Notes: a model not told the origin generated them from the sequence alone. Shown: positions 40,639 to 49,552, numbered from the stretch's first letter. The stretch is 64,000 bases of DNA from Streptomyces sp. HNM0575 (GCF_012726265.1 NZ_JAASAG010000013.1:62001-126000), one strand, 5' to 3'. Numbers and translations: made by a program.

Positions 40639-43143
40639 TCACAAGACGGCCAGCAGCCGTCTCGCCTCGGTGCCGAGTCGGCTGGAGCCGCCGCGGGCCG
40701 TCACGGATCGAAGCTCCGGGATCGTCTCGCCGGGCCGTACGACTCCGGCCACCTCGACGCCCAGGGCGACCAGGTCGGCGAGGCGCTGAGGGGCGCGCTC
40801 GACGGCGGGCGGCAGGGCGCGCGGCAGTGCCGCCGCGATCACCTCCCACACCTGCCGCCACGCGCCCGCCCGGGCGAGATCGTGCAGGGCGGGCACGATC
40901 CGGTTCAGCGGCAGACCGTGGTCGCCGATCTCCCGGCCGAGGGCCGCCCAGTCGAACCCGCCGCGGGCGGCGAGCGTGAGCAAGGCGTCGACGGCGCAGA
41001 CGCGGTCCGCCTGTTCGCGGGCGGCCAGGCCGTAGGCGGACACGAGGGTCATCGCCGGTCCGGCGGGACCGTCGGCCTCGGCGAGGAGCGGCAGCAGATG
41101 ACCGAGGCCGCGGCCCGTGGCCGACAGCGGGGCGATCTCCGGGAGCAGATGGGCGGCGGCGATCTCCCTGTGCGCGGGAAGCATCGCGGGCCAGCACGGC
41201 AGCCAGATGCTGCCGTAGGCGTTCCAACGCCGTGGCGCGGGCAGGTTCGTCAGGTCCGCGGCGATCGATGTCGCGTGCGGCGAGGCGGTCAGGACCATCC
41301 GGGTCCGGCGGTGCTCGGTGAACATCTCGCTGAACGCCTGCTGCTCCCGGCGGCTCTCGGGCGTGGGCAGTCCACCGGTCTCGATCCACTCGGCCAGCCG
41401 CCCGCCCGCGGCCGTGCCGAGACGGCGCGCACCGGCGGCGATGCCGCTGTCGGCCTCGCGCGGCAGGCGAAGCAGGGCCAGTTCGAAGTCGTACGGCCAC
41501 GGCTCCCAGTCCTCGCGGGCCGCGCGTGCGACCCGCGCCAGCAGTTCCGCGGGGTCGATCAGCCCGGTCGCGGTGGTCGGGGCGGCCATGAGCAGCGGCC
41601 GGGGGGCGTGGTCGAGACCGAGGGCGATCTCGAACAGGCGCAGTCCGAGGACCGGTTGGGGGCCGGTGCCGATGCGGCCGGGGGTGAACTGCCGCCGGGC
41701 CGGCTTCCACCTCTGCTCCACGCCTTCGGGCATCCGTGCGGGAACGATGGCGGCCCCGGCGATCGGCGCGACCATGTTGAACCCGCGGGGCCACCGGTCC
41801 TGGGGCTCCTGGTCCAGCCCCGGCGATATGCCGTAGCGCTTGACGACCGGTGCGAGGGCCGCGTGCACGGCCGTCCGGTCCTCGGCGGCGAAGGCGACCA
41901 GCGCCGCGAGCACCCGCTCCAGCGCGACCGGATCGACAGCGAAGGAGGAGCCCGCGAACAACGCGGCCAGTTCCTCGGCCAGTTCGCCGGGGGAGGCGAT
42001 CGCATCCGGTGGAGGCGGCGGCTCCCAGGCGGGCGGCGCGCTCGCCGCCGGCTCGGCGGCGGCGGTCGAGCCGAACGCCTCGCAGGCCCGTGCCCGCAGG
42101 TCGGCCGGGAGCGCGGAGGCGGCATCGGCCAGCTCGGAGTGCGCGTCGGCGGTGGCGTGCTTGATCGCCAGTGTGAGCGCCCGCTGTTGCAGGTCGGCGG
42201 CTTCCTGCGTGAACGCCGTGGCCACGACCCGTGCGACCTGTCCGCCGTGGCCACGCCGCGCTGCGCGGTCAAGCCACGCCAGCTGGCTCCGGACGAGCTT
42301 CTTCTCGCTGCGCGACAGCACCGCGCGGCTGACGGCGAGCAACGTATCGAGCTCCAGCCGTCCCGCCTCGTCGAGGCGCCGCAGTTCGCTTTGTGCCGTG
42401 GCGGCGACGGTGGAGTGGGAGCCGGGGAGCAGCGCGGCGTAGTCGCCCGTACGGGCCGCCAGTTCGTCGAGGCCGGGTGCCATGGCGTCGTGGACGTGCA
42501 GGATGTTGCGCATGTGGGTGGGGCCTCCGCCGCGCTGCAACGCACCGAGGCAGGCGTCCAGCAGCGCGGCCCGGTCGACCTCGCCGTCCGCCGCGAGCGC
42601 GGCGAGCGCGTCGAACGTGGAGTGCCGGGAGCCGGAAAGCAGCTCTGCGTAGTGGCTCGTGCGAGCCGCCACGTCGTCGGCGCCGGGAGCGACGGCGGCG
42701 TGTACGCGCAGGAAGCCGCGCATGTCGAAGAAGTGCCAGTCGCGCTGCAACGCGCCTGAGCAGGCCTCCAGCAGTACCGCCCGATCGACCACGCCGTCCG
42801 CGGCGAACGCGGCCAGCGCCTCCGGCCACGCATGAGTGGCGCACAAATCTCGAAGCTCGGCTTCTTCGCGGCTGTTGAGCCTGGGGCGCTCGATGGTGGG
42901 GACCAGGCCCGGCCATCCGTCACCGGCGAATACGCCGCTCATCTCCTCCACTTCGAAGAGGCGCGGGAGCACGGCGGCGTATCTCGGATGCTCGCGGAGA
43001 TCGGTGATCACCTCGGCCCGCTCGGCACGCGTCCTCACCGTGCCGGGAAAGAAGGCGAAGATCAGGAGCTGTACGGCTCGCGCGAACCCCTTGAGATCCG
43101 GTCCCGTCCCCTGCGCGCGCTCGTTCGGCGGCTCGCCCCTCAT
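40639..43143 (-). CDS. DUF6493-type large helical-repeat protein
   Basis: An 834-residue, probably cytoplasmic protein. The N-terminal third is helical, with repeated segments built as RAVLLEACSGALQRDWHFFD and RAALLDACLGALQRGG (about 39 codons apart) suggesting a helical-repeat solenoid. The C-terminal half contains PHATSIAADLTNLPAPRRW and ends RLGTEARRLLAVL. No enzyme motif is seen. The ATG at 43143 overlaps the stop of the SWIM protein gene (ATGA), so both are co-translated. The family has no established function; the constant pairing with SWIM proteins in Streptomyces suggests a nucleic-acid-linked role (inference). Confidence 0.82.
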   Translation of the reverse strand: MRGEPPNERAQGTGPDLKGFARAVQLLIFAFFPGTVRTRAERAEVITDLREHPRYAAVLPRLFEVEEMSGVFAGDGWPGLVPTIERPRLNSREEAELRDLCATHAWPEALAAFAADGVVDRAVLLEACSGALQRDWHFFDMRGFLRVHAAVAPGADDVAARTSHYAELLSGSRHSTFDALAALAADGEVDRAALLDACLGALQRGGGPTHMRNILHVHDAMAPGLDELAARTGDYAALLPGSHSTVAATAQSELRRLDEAGRLELDTLLAVSRAVLSRSEKKLVRSQLAWLDRAARRGHGGQVARVVATAFTQEAADLQQRALTLAIKHATADAHSELADAASALPADLRARACEAFGSTAAAEPAASAPPAWEPPPPPDAIASPGELAEELAALFAGSSFAVDPVALERVLAALVAFAAEDRTAVHAALAPVVKRYGISPGLDQEPQDRWPRGFNMVAPIAGAAIVPARMPEGVEQRWKPARRQFTPGRIGTGPQPVLGLRLFEIALGLDHAPRPLLMAAPTTATGLIDPAELLARVARAAREDWEPWPYDFELALLRLPREADSGIAAGARRLGTAAGGRLAEWIETGGLPTPESRREQQAFSEMFTEHRRTRMVLTASPHATSIAADLTNLPAPRRWNAYGSIWLPCWPAMLPAHREIAAAHLLPEIAPLSATGRGLGHLLPLLAEADGPAGPAMTLVSAYGLAAREQADRVCAVDALLTLAARGGFDWAALGREIGDHGLPLNRIVPALHDLARAGAWRQVWEVIAAALPRALPPAVERAPQRLADLVALGVEVAGVVRPGETIPELRSVTARGGSSRLGTEARRLLAVL

Positions 43144-44462
43144 CGGCTTCCTCCCCGGACGATCTCCACGGCGAGCACGTGCTTGCACTTTCCGCGGCTT
43201 CCCCGGTACTTCGCCCACCAGGGGCAGGTGCACGACGGCTCCGGCGAGAAGCGCACCCGCTGCTGCCCGACGTTCGCGGTGTCGCCGTCCATGCGTACGT
43301 CACCGGCGGCCACCAGCGCCCGGGCGTTGACGAGCCGCGGATTCAGCGCCTCGGCGAGCGCGGAGTCGTAGGGCAGTTCGCGATGGAAGTAGCCCGCCTC
43401 CGCCAGGTCGTACCCGACCCTGCCGCCGGTGCCCAGCCGGGTCAGCGCGGCTCGGACGCGGCGTGGCGGCAGGCCCGACCGGTCGGCGAGCAGGTCGACC
43501 TCCACCCGCGGCTCGAAGGCGAGCAGCGCACCGATCAGGTCCGCGTCGGACTCCTCGCCGGTCAGCGAATCGAGCACCGCGCCCTCGCCGGAGAACCCGC
43601 GGCGCACCTCCGGGGAGAGCGCCACGGTCAGGCGCATGCCGGGCAGTTCGAACTCCCAGGCGCTCGCGCACGGTCGGGCACCCGGACGGACCGGCGGGCC
43701 GTACGCGCGCAGCGCCCGTACGAACGGCAGGAGCGGAGCCAGAGCCTTCAGGCGCTCCGGGCCCGCCAGACAGACCGCACCCGGCACCGGCCGCGAGGAC
43801 AGCCGCAGCGAGTGGCCCGCCGGGACTGCCCACTGGGCGCCACCCGCCCCCGACTTGGCGGGCAGGGCCCGGAGGAACCGTGCGGCCTCGGCCGACGGCA
43901 GCTCGGCTCTCGGATCGAAGTCAGCGGTGATCACCTGCACTTCGGCGAACCCGCGCAGCCAGCGCTGCGGCAGCGGGACCTTCTTCTCCACGACGGCGCC
44001 GTCCCGGGTCGTCACCGTCAACTCCTCCGGTCCTACGGCGAGATGGAGCGGATCCGCGCCGCCGACGCGGGCCAGCGCCCGGCGCAGCGGCTCGTTGACG
44101 TCGACGTTGGTCGTGCCCCGGTCGTGCACCTCGCCGTCGAGCACGCCGGAGAGCACATCGAGCCGGGCGTAGACACCGCAGCAGGCGGAGAACGACTCGA
44201 ACCGCAACCGGTCCCCGTCGCAGGTCACCACCGGGTCGCGGGCCTCCTCCGGGACGGGCAGGAAGCAGCGGGTGCGCGCCACTTCGGCGACCGCTGACAG
44301 CCCCGCCGCGGCCGGTGCCGCTTCCGTGAGGAAGCCGGTGAAGAAACGAGGGTGCGCGGCGGGCCCGGGCCGGGTGAGCGCGCTCCCCCCGGACGTCTCC
44401 AGAGCGAGCCGGCCACCCGTCAGCCGTGATGGGCGCAGATACGTGCAGGACTGCTCCGTCAT
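43140..44462 (-). CDS. SWIM zinc-finger protein
   Basis: A 440-residue protein ending in a SWIM motif, CTCPWWAKYRGSRGKCKH (Cys-x-Cys ... Cys-x-His), which binds zinc and usually contacts DNA or protein. The rest has no recognised enzyme motif; it includes CDGDRLRFESFSACCGVYAR and the winged-helix-like stretch VEVDLLADRSGLPPRRVRAAL near 350. ATG at 44462 is chosen because TATGGT (44470-44475) lies seven bases upstream and there is no ribosome site; ATG at 44474 is the alternative. First gene of a two-gene operon with the DUF6493 gene. Confidence 0.85.
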   Translation of the reverse strand: MTEQSCTYLRPSRLTGGRLALETSGGSALTRPGPAAHPRFFTGFLTEAAPAAAGLSAVAEVARTRCFLPVPEEARDPVVTCDGDRLRFESFSACCGVYARLDVLSGVLDGEVHDRGTTNVDVNEPLRRALARVGGADPLHLAVGPEELTVTTRDGAVVEKKVPLPQRWLRGFAEVQVITADFDPRAELPSAEAARFLRALPAKSGAGGAQWAVPAGHSLRLSSRPVPGAVCLAGPERLKALAPLLPFVRALRAYGPPVRPGARPCASAWEFELPGMRLTVALSPEVRRGFSGEGAVLDSLTGEESDADLIGALLAFEPRVEVDLLADRSGLPPRRVRAALTRLGTGGRVGYDLAEAGYFHRELPYDSALAEALNPRLVNARALVAAGDVRMDGDTANVGQQRVRFSPEPSCTCPWWAKYRGSRGKCKHVLAVEIVRGGSR

Positions 44463-44593
44463 GCCGGGGACCATATGACGCGGCTCTGACAGTCCGGCGG
44501 CGTTCACGCGATCCCGGCGAACGCGCGCAGGCGGCACAGCGACCCCGCCAACTGCCGCCGCCCGGTGTGGTCCTGCGGTGCTAGCGTCGTGCC

Positions 44594-44791
44594 ATGGATG
44601 AGGAACGTGTCGAGTTCCGTGCAGGGCGCGACAACTACGGACTGGCGAGATGGGTCGCCGGCCTGGTTCAGGAGCGCGAGCAACGCGCGGACGGGCTGTG
44701 GCTGAAGATCCTGCCGGTCTGTTCCGCCTCGGATGAGGACGCGCAGTGGGTGCAGCAGAAGGATGTGCGCAGCGCGATCGGCTCCTCCTGA
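44594..44791 (+). CDS. Small hypothetical protein (65 residues)
   Basis: Not recognised. It begins MDEERVEFRAGRDNYGLARW and has a central WVAGLVQEREQRADGLWLKIL. It is supported only by a TAGCGT hexamer (44582-44587) six bases before the ATG, a pattern shared by several clear genes here, and by plausible amino-acid composition. It is divergent from the SWIM gene. Confidence 0.4.
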   Translation: MDEERVEFRAGRDNYGLARWVAGLVQEREQRADGLWLKILPVCSASDEDAQWVQQKDVRSAIGSS

Positions 44792-44897
44792 CTGCTCGTC
44801 GGCGAAGCCGTAGAGCTCTGCGCTGAGCGGTCCTGTGCGTGCTCCCCCTGAGCGGTTCGCTCAACTACATTGGACGATCTTCCACATGGGGGCTCGG

Positions 44898-45755
44898 ATG
44901 CCGCAGATCGCGCTGTCGTCAGGACCGATCGACTATCAGGACACCGGCGGCGACGGACCCGTGCTGATCTTCTGCCACGGAATGCCGATGAACGAGACGC
45001 AGTGGCGCAAGGTCGTACCCCTGCTGAACGGATATCGCTGCATCCTGCCCACGCTGCCCCTGGGCGGACACCGCCGGCCGATGAACGCGGACGCCGATCT
45101 GTCCCAGCGCGGCATCGCACTGCTCGTGGGCGAATTCATCGAACGTCTCGGCCTCGATTCCGTGACCCTCGTCCTCAACGACTGGGGCGGTGCCCAATTC
45201 CTCGTGTCGGAAGGGAAGTTCCAGCGGGTCGCCCGCCTGGTGCTGGTGGCCTGCGAGGCGTTCGACAACTTTCCCCCGGGCCCCGCCAAAGCGCTGGCCG
45301 GAGTGTGCAGGATCCCCGGTGGCGTCCGGCTCCTGACACGCCTCATGCGCATCCCGGCGTTCCGGAACAACCGCAACGGATACGGCGGGATGAGCCTGCG
45401 CGGAATCCCGGACGAGATCCTGGACGACTGGTTCGCCCCCGCGACCCGGAGCAAGGCCATCCGCAGGGACTTCGCCAAGTTCGCCACCTCGACGCCCAAG
45501 CGGGAGACTCTGCTGGCCTGGAGCGAGCGACTGCGTGACTTCGACCGCCCCGTACTGGTCGTCTGGGCCACCGAGGACAGACTCATGCCGCGAGAGCACG
45601 GCCACCGGCTGGCCGAACTGTACCCCCGGGGCCGGTTGGTCGAGATCGCCGACTCCTCCACCCTCGTCCCCGAGGACCAGCCCGAACGACTCGCCCAGGT
45701 GCTCACCGACTTCCTGACCGAGACCGGAGCGGAGCCGGTGCGAGAGGCCGGCTGA
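44898..45755 (+). CDS. Alpha/beta-hydrolase of haloalkane-dehalogenase type, catalytic His replaced by Thr
   Basis: A 285-residue alpha/beta-hydrolase fold protein. The oxyanion loop is HGMPMNE (27-33), the nucleophile elbow LVLNDWGGAQF places Asp95 as nucleophile, as in haloalkane dehalogenases and epoxide hydrolases, and the acid region is VVWATEDRLMPREHG. Where the catalytic His is expected (xxGHFxxEDxP) this protein has IADSSTLVPEDQP, a Thr. Reaction chemistry is therefore uncertain; the protein may not be a classical hydrolase. ATG at 44898 follows GGGGG; ATGs at 44835 or 44886 are possible. Confidence 0.88.
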   Translation: MPQIALSSGPIDYQDTGGDGPVLIFCHGMPMNETQWRKVVPLLNGYRCILPTLPLGGHRRPMNADADLSQRGIALLVGEFIERLGLDSVTLVLNDWGGAQFLVSEGKFQRVARLVLVACEAFDNFPPGPAKALAGVCRIPGGVRLLTRLMRIPAFRNNRNGYGGMSLRGIPDEILDDWFAPATRSKAIRRDFAKFATSTPKRETLLAWSERLRDFDRPVLVVWATEDRLMPREHGHRLAELYPRGRLVEIADSSTLVPEDQPERLAQVLTDFLTETGAEPVREAG

Positions 45756-45868
45756 GTCCCGGTTCAAGATGGCCGTACACCGCACGAGGGCTCTACTCCC
45801 GTGGGCGTATTCGCGGCTCAGCCCGCCGGGGGTGGTCATCTGCGCTGTATGCGGAGCAGCCTTGGGGG

Positions 45869-46510
45869 ATGGACTCACTGCATGCCGCAGTCGTCGGCCT
45901 GACCGACGTCTGCGTCCTGATCTTCCTCGTGGCCTGGATCGCCGGCGCCGTCTACTTCGGCGTGAAGAGCAGAAACGGACTGAGCGGCTGGACGCGCGGT
46001 CTGCGCCGGACCCTGCTCATCCGGCTGGCGCTGATCGCAGCCGTCTACGCGTTCCTGCGGCTGGGCGGGCGCGTTCCCGATTCCTTCTGGCAGCACATCC
46101 AGTACTGGCAGCCCGAACTCGCCGTCCTGGGCGCCCTGCTCGCACTCGCCTCCACCGGCCTGCTGCTGTGGGCCCGCTGGTCCCTGGGCACCATGTGGGC
46201 CAGCGTCCCCATGGTCCAGGACCACCACGAACTGCGTACCGACGGCCCGTACGGGCTCGTCCGCCACCCCATCTACACCGGCCTGCTCGGCCTGATCACC
46301 GGCGGCATGCTGGCCGGCGGCTTCGGCATCTGGATCCTCTACCTGGCGGTCGCAACCCCCTGGCTGCTGCGCCGGGTCCGGGTCGAAGACGGCATGATGG
46401 CCGGTCAGTTCGGCGCCTCGTACGAGGCCTATCGCGCCCGCGTCCCCGCGCTGATCCCCTGGACCCGCCCCGCGCCGAACGGCCCCCGCAGTGCCGGCGA
46501 AGGGCATTGA
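45869..46510 (+). CDS. Isoprenylcysteine carboxyl methyltransferase-type membrane methyltransferase
   Basis: A 213-residue membrane protein with about five hydrophobic segments and the ICMT/PEMT signature ELRTDGPYGLVRHPIYTGLL, which binds S-adenosylmethionine, plus a C-terminal EDGMMAGQFGASYEAYRARV. Bacterial members methylate unknown small or lipid substrates. ATG at 45869 follows GGGGG. It stands alone between the hydrolase and the SgcJ-like gene. Confidence 0.9.
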   Translation: MDSLHAAVVGLTDVCVLIFLVAWIAGAVYFGVKSRNGLSGWTRGLRRTLLIRLALIAAVYAFLRLGGRVPDSFWQHIQYWQPELAVLGALLALASTGLLLWARWSLGTMWASVPMVQDHHELRTDGPYGLVRHPIYTGLLGLITGGMLAGGFGIWILYLAVATPWLLRRVRVEDGMMAGQFGASYEAYRARVPALIPWTRPAPNGPRSAGEGH

Positions 46511-46543
46511 CCTCAACCTGAGTTGAAGTCCTAGGTTTCCCCC
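46507..46543 (+). promoter_or_regulatory. MerR/SoxR-type promoter with 19-base spacer and internal dyad
   Basis: TTGACC (46507-46512) and TAGGTT (46532-46537) are separated by 19 bases, the stretched spacing used by MerR-family activators. Between them lies ACCTCAA-CCTGAG-TTGAAGT (46510-46529), an inverted repeat with one mismatch whose arms resemble the SoxR/MerR consensus CCTCAA...TTGAGG. The ATG at 46544 follows the -10 by six bases, so the mRNA is probably leaderless. No merR gene is in the window. Confidence 0.7.
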
Positions 46544-46993
46544 ATGGACGACACCGACTCCGCTCCCTCCGCTCCCTCGGCTCACTCCGCCGACGACACC
46601 GACGACACCGACGAGCAGAGGATCCGCGAGCTGGTCGCGCGGTCCCAAGAGGCGCAGAACGACCCGGACGCGCTGCCCGCGCTGCACACCGCGGACTCGG
46701 TGATCGTCAACCTGGCCGGGCGGCGTCTCTTCGGCCGTGCGGCTTTCGCTTCGGCCATGGCCCAAGCGCTCTCTTCACCGCTCAAGGACGTCCGGACCTC
46801 GCTGGAGATCGACGACATCCGGTTCACCACCCCGGACGTCGCTGTCGTCAGCCTCACCAAGACCGTCCACGACGAACGGTCCGAAGCGGAGGGGCCGTCC
46901 GAGCTGCCCTCGGTCGGTGCCATGACCTACGTCGTGACCCGTCAGGGCGACGACTGGCGCATCGCCCTGGCCCAGACGACACCGGTCCGCTGA
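46544..46993 (+). CDS. SgcJ/EcaC-type SnoaL-like (NTF2-fold) protein
   Basis: A 149-residue protein with an acidic, repetitive N-terminus (SAPSAPSAHSADDTDDTDE) and an NTF2-like domain: RIRELVARSQEAQNDPDALPALHTADSVIVN, RRLFGRAAFASAM, then MTYVVTRQGDDWRIALAQTTP. This matches the SgcJ/EcaC family, named after enediyne cluster genes but widespread and of unknown catalytic role. A MerR-type promoter lies directly upstream. Confidence 0.87.
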   Translation: MDDTDSAPSAPSAHSADDTDDTDEQRIRELVARSQEAQNDPDALPALHTADSVIVNLAGRRLFGRAAFASAMAQALSSPLKDVRTSLEIDDIRFTTPDVAVVSLTKTVHDERSEAEGPSELPSVGAMTYVVTRQGDDWRIALAQTTPVR

Positions 46994-47098
46994 GCGGCGA
47001 CCGCGCCGACCGAACCCGGGAAAGCCGGCCCGGCGGACGTACGGCCCGCCACGCAGACGGTGCCGTTACCACGACTCGCAAGCGCTAGCGTCAGGTCC

Positions 47099-47713
47099 GT
47101 GATCGTATGGCTCAACGGCACCCATGGCGCGGGCAAGACGACGACGAGTGCGCTCGTGCAGCAACTGATCCCGGATTCACGAGTGTTCGACGCCGAGAAG
47201 GTCGGCGAGACACTCATGGACATCACCCCGGGGCTTCCCGAGACGGGCAACTTCCAGCACTGGCCGCCGTGGCGGCCGCTCGTCGTCGAGACCGCCCGTC
47301 ACGTACTCGACTACACCGGCGGCACTCTGGTGATGCCCATGACCGTCCTGGTCGAGCAGTACTGGCGCGAGATCAGCACGGGCCTTGCCCAACACGGCAT
47401 CCCGGTACGCCACTTCGTCCTCCACGCCGACCAGGACACCCTCCGCGCGCGCATCGCGGGCGACACCGTCCTCGGCCCCGACTCCCCGTTCCGTCTCGGG
47501 TATCTGGAGCCCTACGCCGAGGCGGCCCGCACGTGGCTGCACGGCCAGGCCGAGGTCGTCGACACCACGCACCTCACCCCCGCCCAGGCCGCTCTCCGGA
47601 TCGCAGAGGCCGTCAACACGACCGCGCCAACCGCGATGTCCGAAGAGCCCGCAGCCACGGTCCAAGGGGTCTCGCGTCCGGGCCCCTCACGTGCCCGACC
47701 CACGGGCAAGTAG
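47099..47713 (+). CDS. P-loop ATPase/kinase-like protein
   Basis: A 204-residue P-loop protein with Walker A GTHGAGKTT at residues 7-15, right at the N-terminus, and the shikimate/zeta-toxin-like fold seen in AAA-17/18 kinases (GLPETGNFQHWPPWRPLV, LVMPMTVLVEQYW, DTVLGPDSPFRLGYLE). Its substrate is unknown; family members include small-molecule phosphotransferases, sometimes annotated as tunicamycin-resistance-like. GTG at 47099 has TAGCGT (47086-47091) seven bases before it, indicating a leaderless start. Confidence 0.85.
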   Translation: MIVWLNGTHGAGKTTTSALVQQLIPDSRVFDAEKVGETLMDITPGLPETGNFQHWPPWRPLVVETARHVLDYTGGTLVMPMTVLVEQYWREISTGLAQHGIPVRHFVLHADQDTLRARIAGDTVLGPDSPFRLGYLEPYAEAARTWLHGQAEVVDTTHLTPAQAALRIAEAVNTTAPTAMSEEPAATVQGVSRPGPSRARPTGK

Positions 47714-47793
47714 CGGGGAAGCGCGTCAGCTCCCTCCGCCCCGCACCGTGATCACTTCAGGCCGAGGATCGAGGTCAACTTCCGCACCAGGCC

Positions 47794-49416
47794 TTAGCGG
47801 TGACCTCCACCACCGCCACCCTGGGAACCGCCACCGCCTTGGGAACCAGCGCCGCCTTGGCTGCCGCCGCCCTGGGGACCACCGCCACCACCTTGCTGAC
47901 CACCGCCGCCTTGGGGACCACCGGCGCCTTGGGGGCCGCCACCACCTTGCTGGCCGCCGCCGCCCTGGGGACCGCCACCACCCTGGGGACCACCAGCGCC
48001 CTGGCTACCGCCCTGATGACCACCGGCGCCTTGCTGACCGCCGCCACCCTGGGGACCACCACCCTGGGGACCGCCACCGCCTTGCTGGCCGCCGCCGCCC
48101 TGGGGACCGCCACCACCCTGCTGGCCGCCGCCGCCCTGATGACCGCCCGCGCCCTGCTGACCGCCCTGATGACCACCGCCACCAAAACCGCCACCTTGGT
48201 GGCCACCGCCACCGAAGCCACCGCTCTGATGACCGCCCGCGCCCTGCTGACCGCCCTGATGACCACCGCCACCAAAACCGCCACCTTGGTGGCCACCGCC
48301 ACCGAAGCCACCGGCCTGATGACCACCGGCACCTTGATGACCGGCACCACCCTGGTGACCGCCACCAAAGCCACCGCCCTGGTGACCGACGGCGCCCTGG
48401 TGACCGCCACCGAAGCCACCACCCTGATGACCACCGGCACCCTGCTGACCGCCCAGATGACCACCGCCACCAAAGCCACCGCCCTGGTGACCGGCGGCGC
48501 CCTGGCTACCGCCACCTCCCTGCGGGCCGCCGTGCTGGCCGCCGCGACCATGGCTGCCACCCTTGTCGAGCAGGCCGCCGACGTGGCCCAGCAGCCTGTC
48601 CAATCCGTGGCCCTGGTTCGACGAACTACCTCCGCCGCCCTTCGGCGGAGCGCCACCGCCATGATCCGGCGGGGCACCGCCACCACCGTTGTCCGGCGGG
48701 GTACCGCCGCCACCCTGATCGGGCGGAGCACCGCCCCCACCGTGATCCGGCGGGGCACCGCCACCACCGTTGTCCGGCGGCGCACCGCCCCCACCCTGAT
48801 CCGGCGGGGCACCGCCCCCACCGTTGTCCGGAGGCACACCCCCGCCGTTACTCGGCGGCAGACCCCCACCGTCACCCGGCGGCACACCTCCACCCCCGTC
48901 CGACGGGGGCAGCGGTGAGGGCTCATCCGGGTACCGCTTGGGGGGCGGCATGTTGGGGTGCAACCCGCCGTCGTCGTCACCGACTTGGTCCGACCAGCCA
49001 GGCTGCGAGGAATCGCCGGCGTCCCCAGCGGGCGGGTGTTCACCGGTCGCATCACCCGGGTCAGTGCCCAGGCGCGGTGGAATCAAAGGGGACGGCGTGC
49101 CGCCGCTCTCGTTTCTCGCTCCACCGTCATTGAACGCCTGCACGCCGAACGCCGCTGTCCCGAACGCCGCCGCCGCTGCGATGGCCATGAGAACGCCCTT
49201 GCCACGTCGGCCCGTACGCGGGCCGCCCGTACCGTCCGAGGCGGAGGCAAGCGGTGCGGTGGCCGTGGCGGGCTTGACCGGGACGGGACTCCACTTGTAC
49301 CGCAACGTCTCGAAGGCCCGATCGACTTCTGCTGCGGCCATGAGTACGCACGGACAGGGAGATGTGCCGTCGATCCTGATATGTGCCCCGCATGTTGAGC
49401 ACGTCAGCGCTGCCAC
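47794..49416 (-). CDS. Glycine-rich repeat protein with N-terminal cysteine knuckle and one transmembrane segment
   Basis: A 540-residue protein of unknown function (573 bases more upstream frame gives 557 from GTG at 49467). It begins with CSTCG and CPC (Cys6, Cys9, Cys21, Cys23), a possible small zinc knuckle, followed by one hydrophobic segment (VLMAIAAAAAFGTAAFGVQAF, about 75-94). From about residue 165 it is low complexity: PPDNGGGGAPPDQGGGG units, then HQGGGFGGGGHQGGQQGAGG units, then GPQGGGGQQGGG units to the C-terminal HR. The layout suggests a membrane-anchored protein projecting a flexible, His/Gln/Gly-rich surface chain. The repeat DNA (about 47805-48890) is internally duplicated and prone to length change. 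Start uncertain. Confidence 0.7.
   Translation of the reverse strand: MAALTCSTCGAHIRIDGTSPCPCVLMAAAEVDRAFETLRYKWSPVPVKPATATAPLASASDGTGGPRTGRRGKGVLMAIAAAAAFGTAAFGVQAFNDGGARNESGGTPSPLIPPRLGTDPGDATGEHPPAGDAGDSSQPGWSDQVGDDDGGLHPNMPPPKRYPDEPSPLPPSDGGGGVPPGDGGGLPPSNGGGVPPDNGGGGAPPDQGGGGAPPDNGGGGAPPDHGGGGAPPDQGGGGTPPDNGGGGAPPDHGGGAPPKGGGGSSSNQGHGLDRLLGHVGGLLDKGGSHGRGGQHGGPQGGGGSQGAAGHQGGGFGGGGHLGGQQGAGGHQGGGFGGGHQGAVGHQGGGFGGGHQGGAGHQGAGGHQAGGFGGGGHQGGGFGGGGHQGGQQGAGGHQSGGFGGGGHQGGGFGGGGHQGGQQGAGGHQGGGGQQGGGGPQGGGGQQGGGGPQGGGPQGGGGQQGAGGHQGGSQGAGGPQGGGGPQGGGGQQGGGGPQGAGGPQGGGGQQGGGGGPQGGGSQGGAGSQGGGGSQGGGGGGHR
47805..48890. repeat. Tandem repeats inside the glycine-rich gene
   Basis: Three repeat classes lie in order: CACCGCCNCCTTG(G/C) units of 9-15 bases (47805-48130); longer blocks of about 100 bases with near-identical copies at about 48140-48240 and 48240-48330 (both contain CCAAAACCGCCACCTTGGTG); and 33-36 base units with ATCCGGCGG (48660-48840). 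Near-identical copies indicate recent duplication. Confidence 0.8.
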
Positions 49417-49552
49417 CCTCGGCCCCCTCAACGGATCCGCTGTGTCGTGGTCGGGTTCCCGTGGCACTGTTCACGCGCCGAGCACGGCGCACAGTCCGCA
49501 GGCTCGTTCGACGTTAAATGAGATCGCGGTCACAGAACCGATAGTGCTCTGC

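Noticed and set aside
47800..48918. Rightward 372-residue ORF rich in Ala/Thr/Leu
   Set aside because: It is the antisense reading of the glycine-rich repeat DNA and has no family features; the leftward frame has an organised N-terminus and membrane segment.
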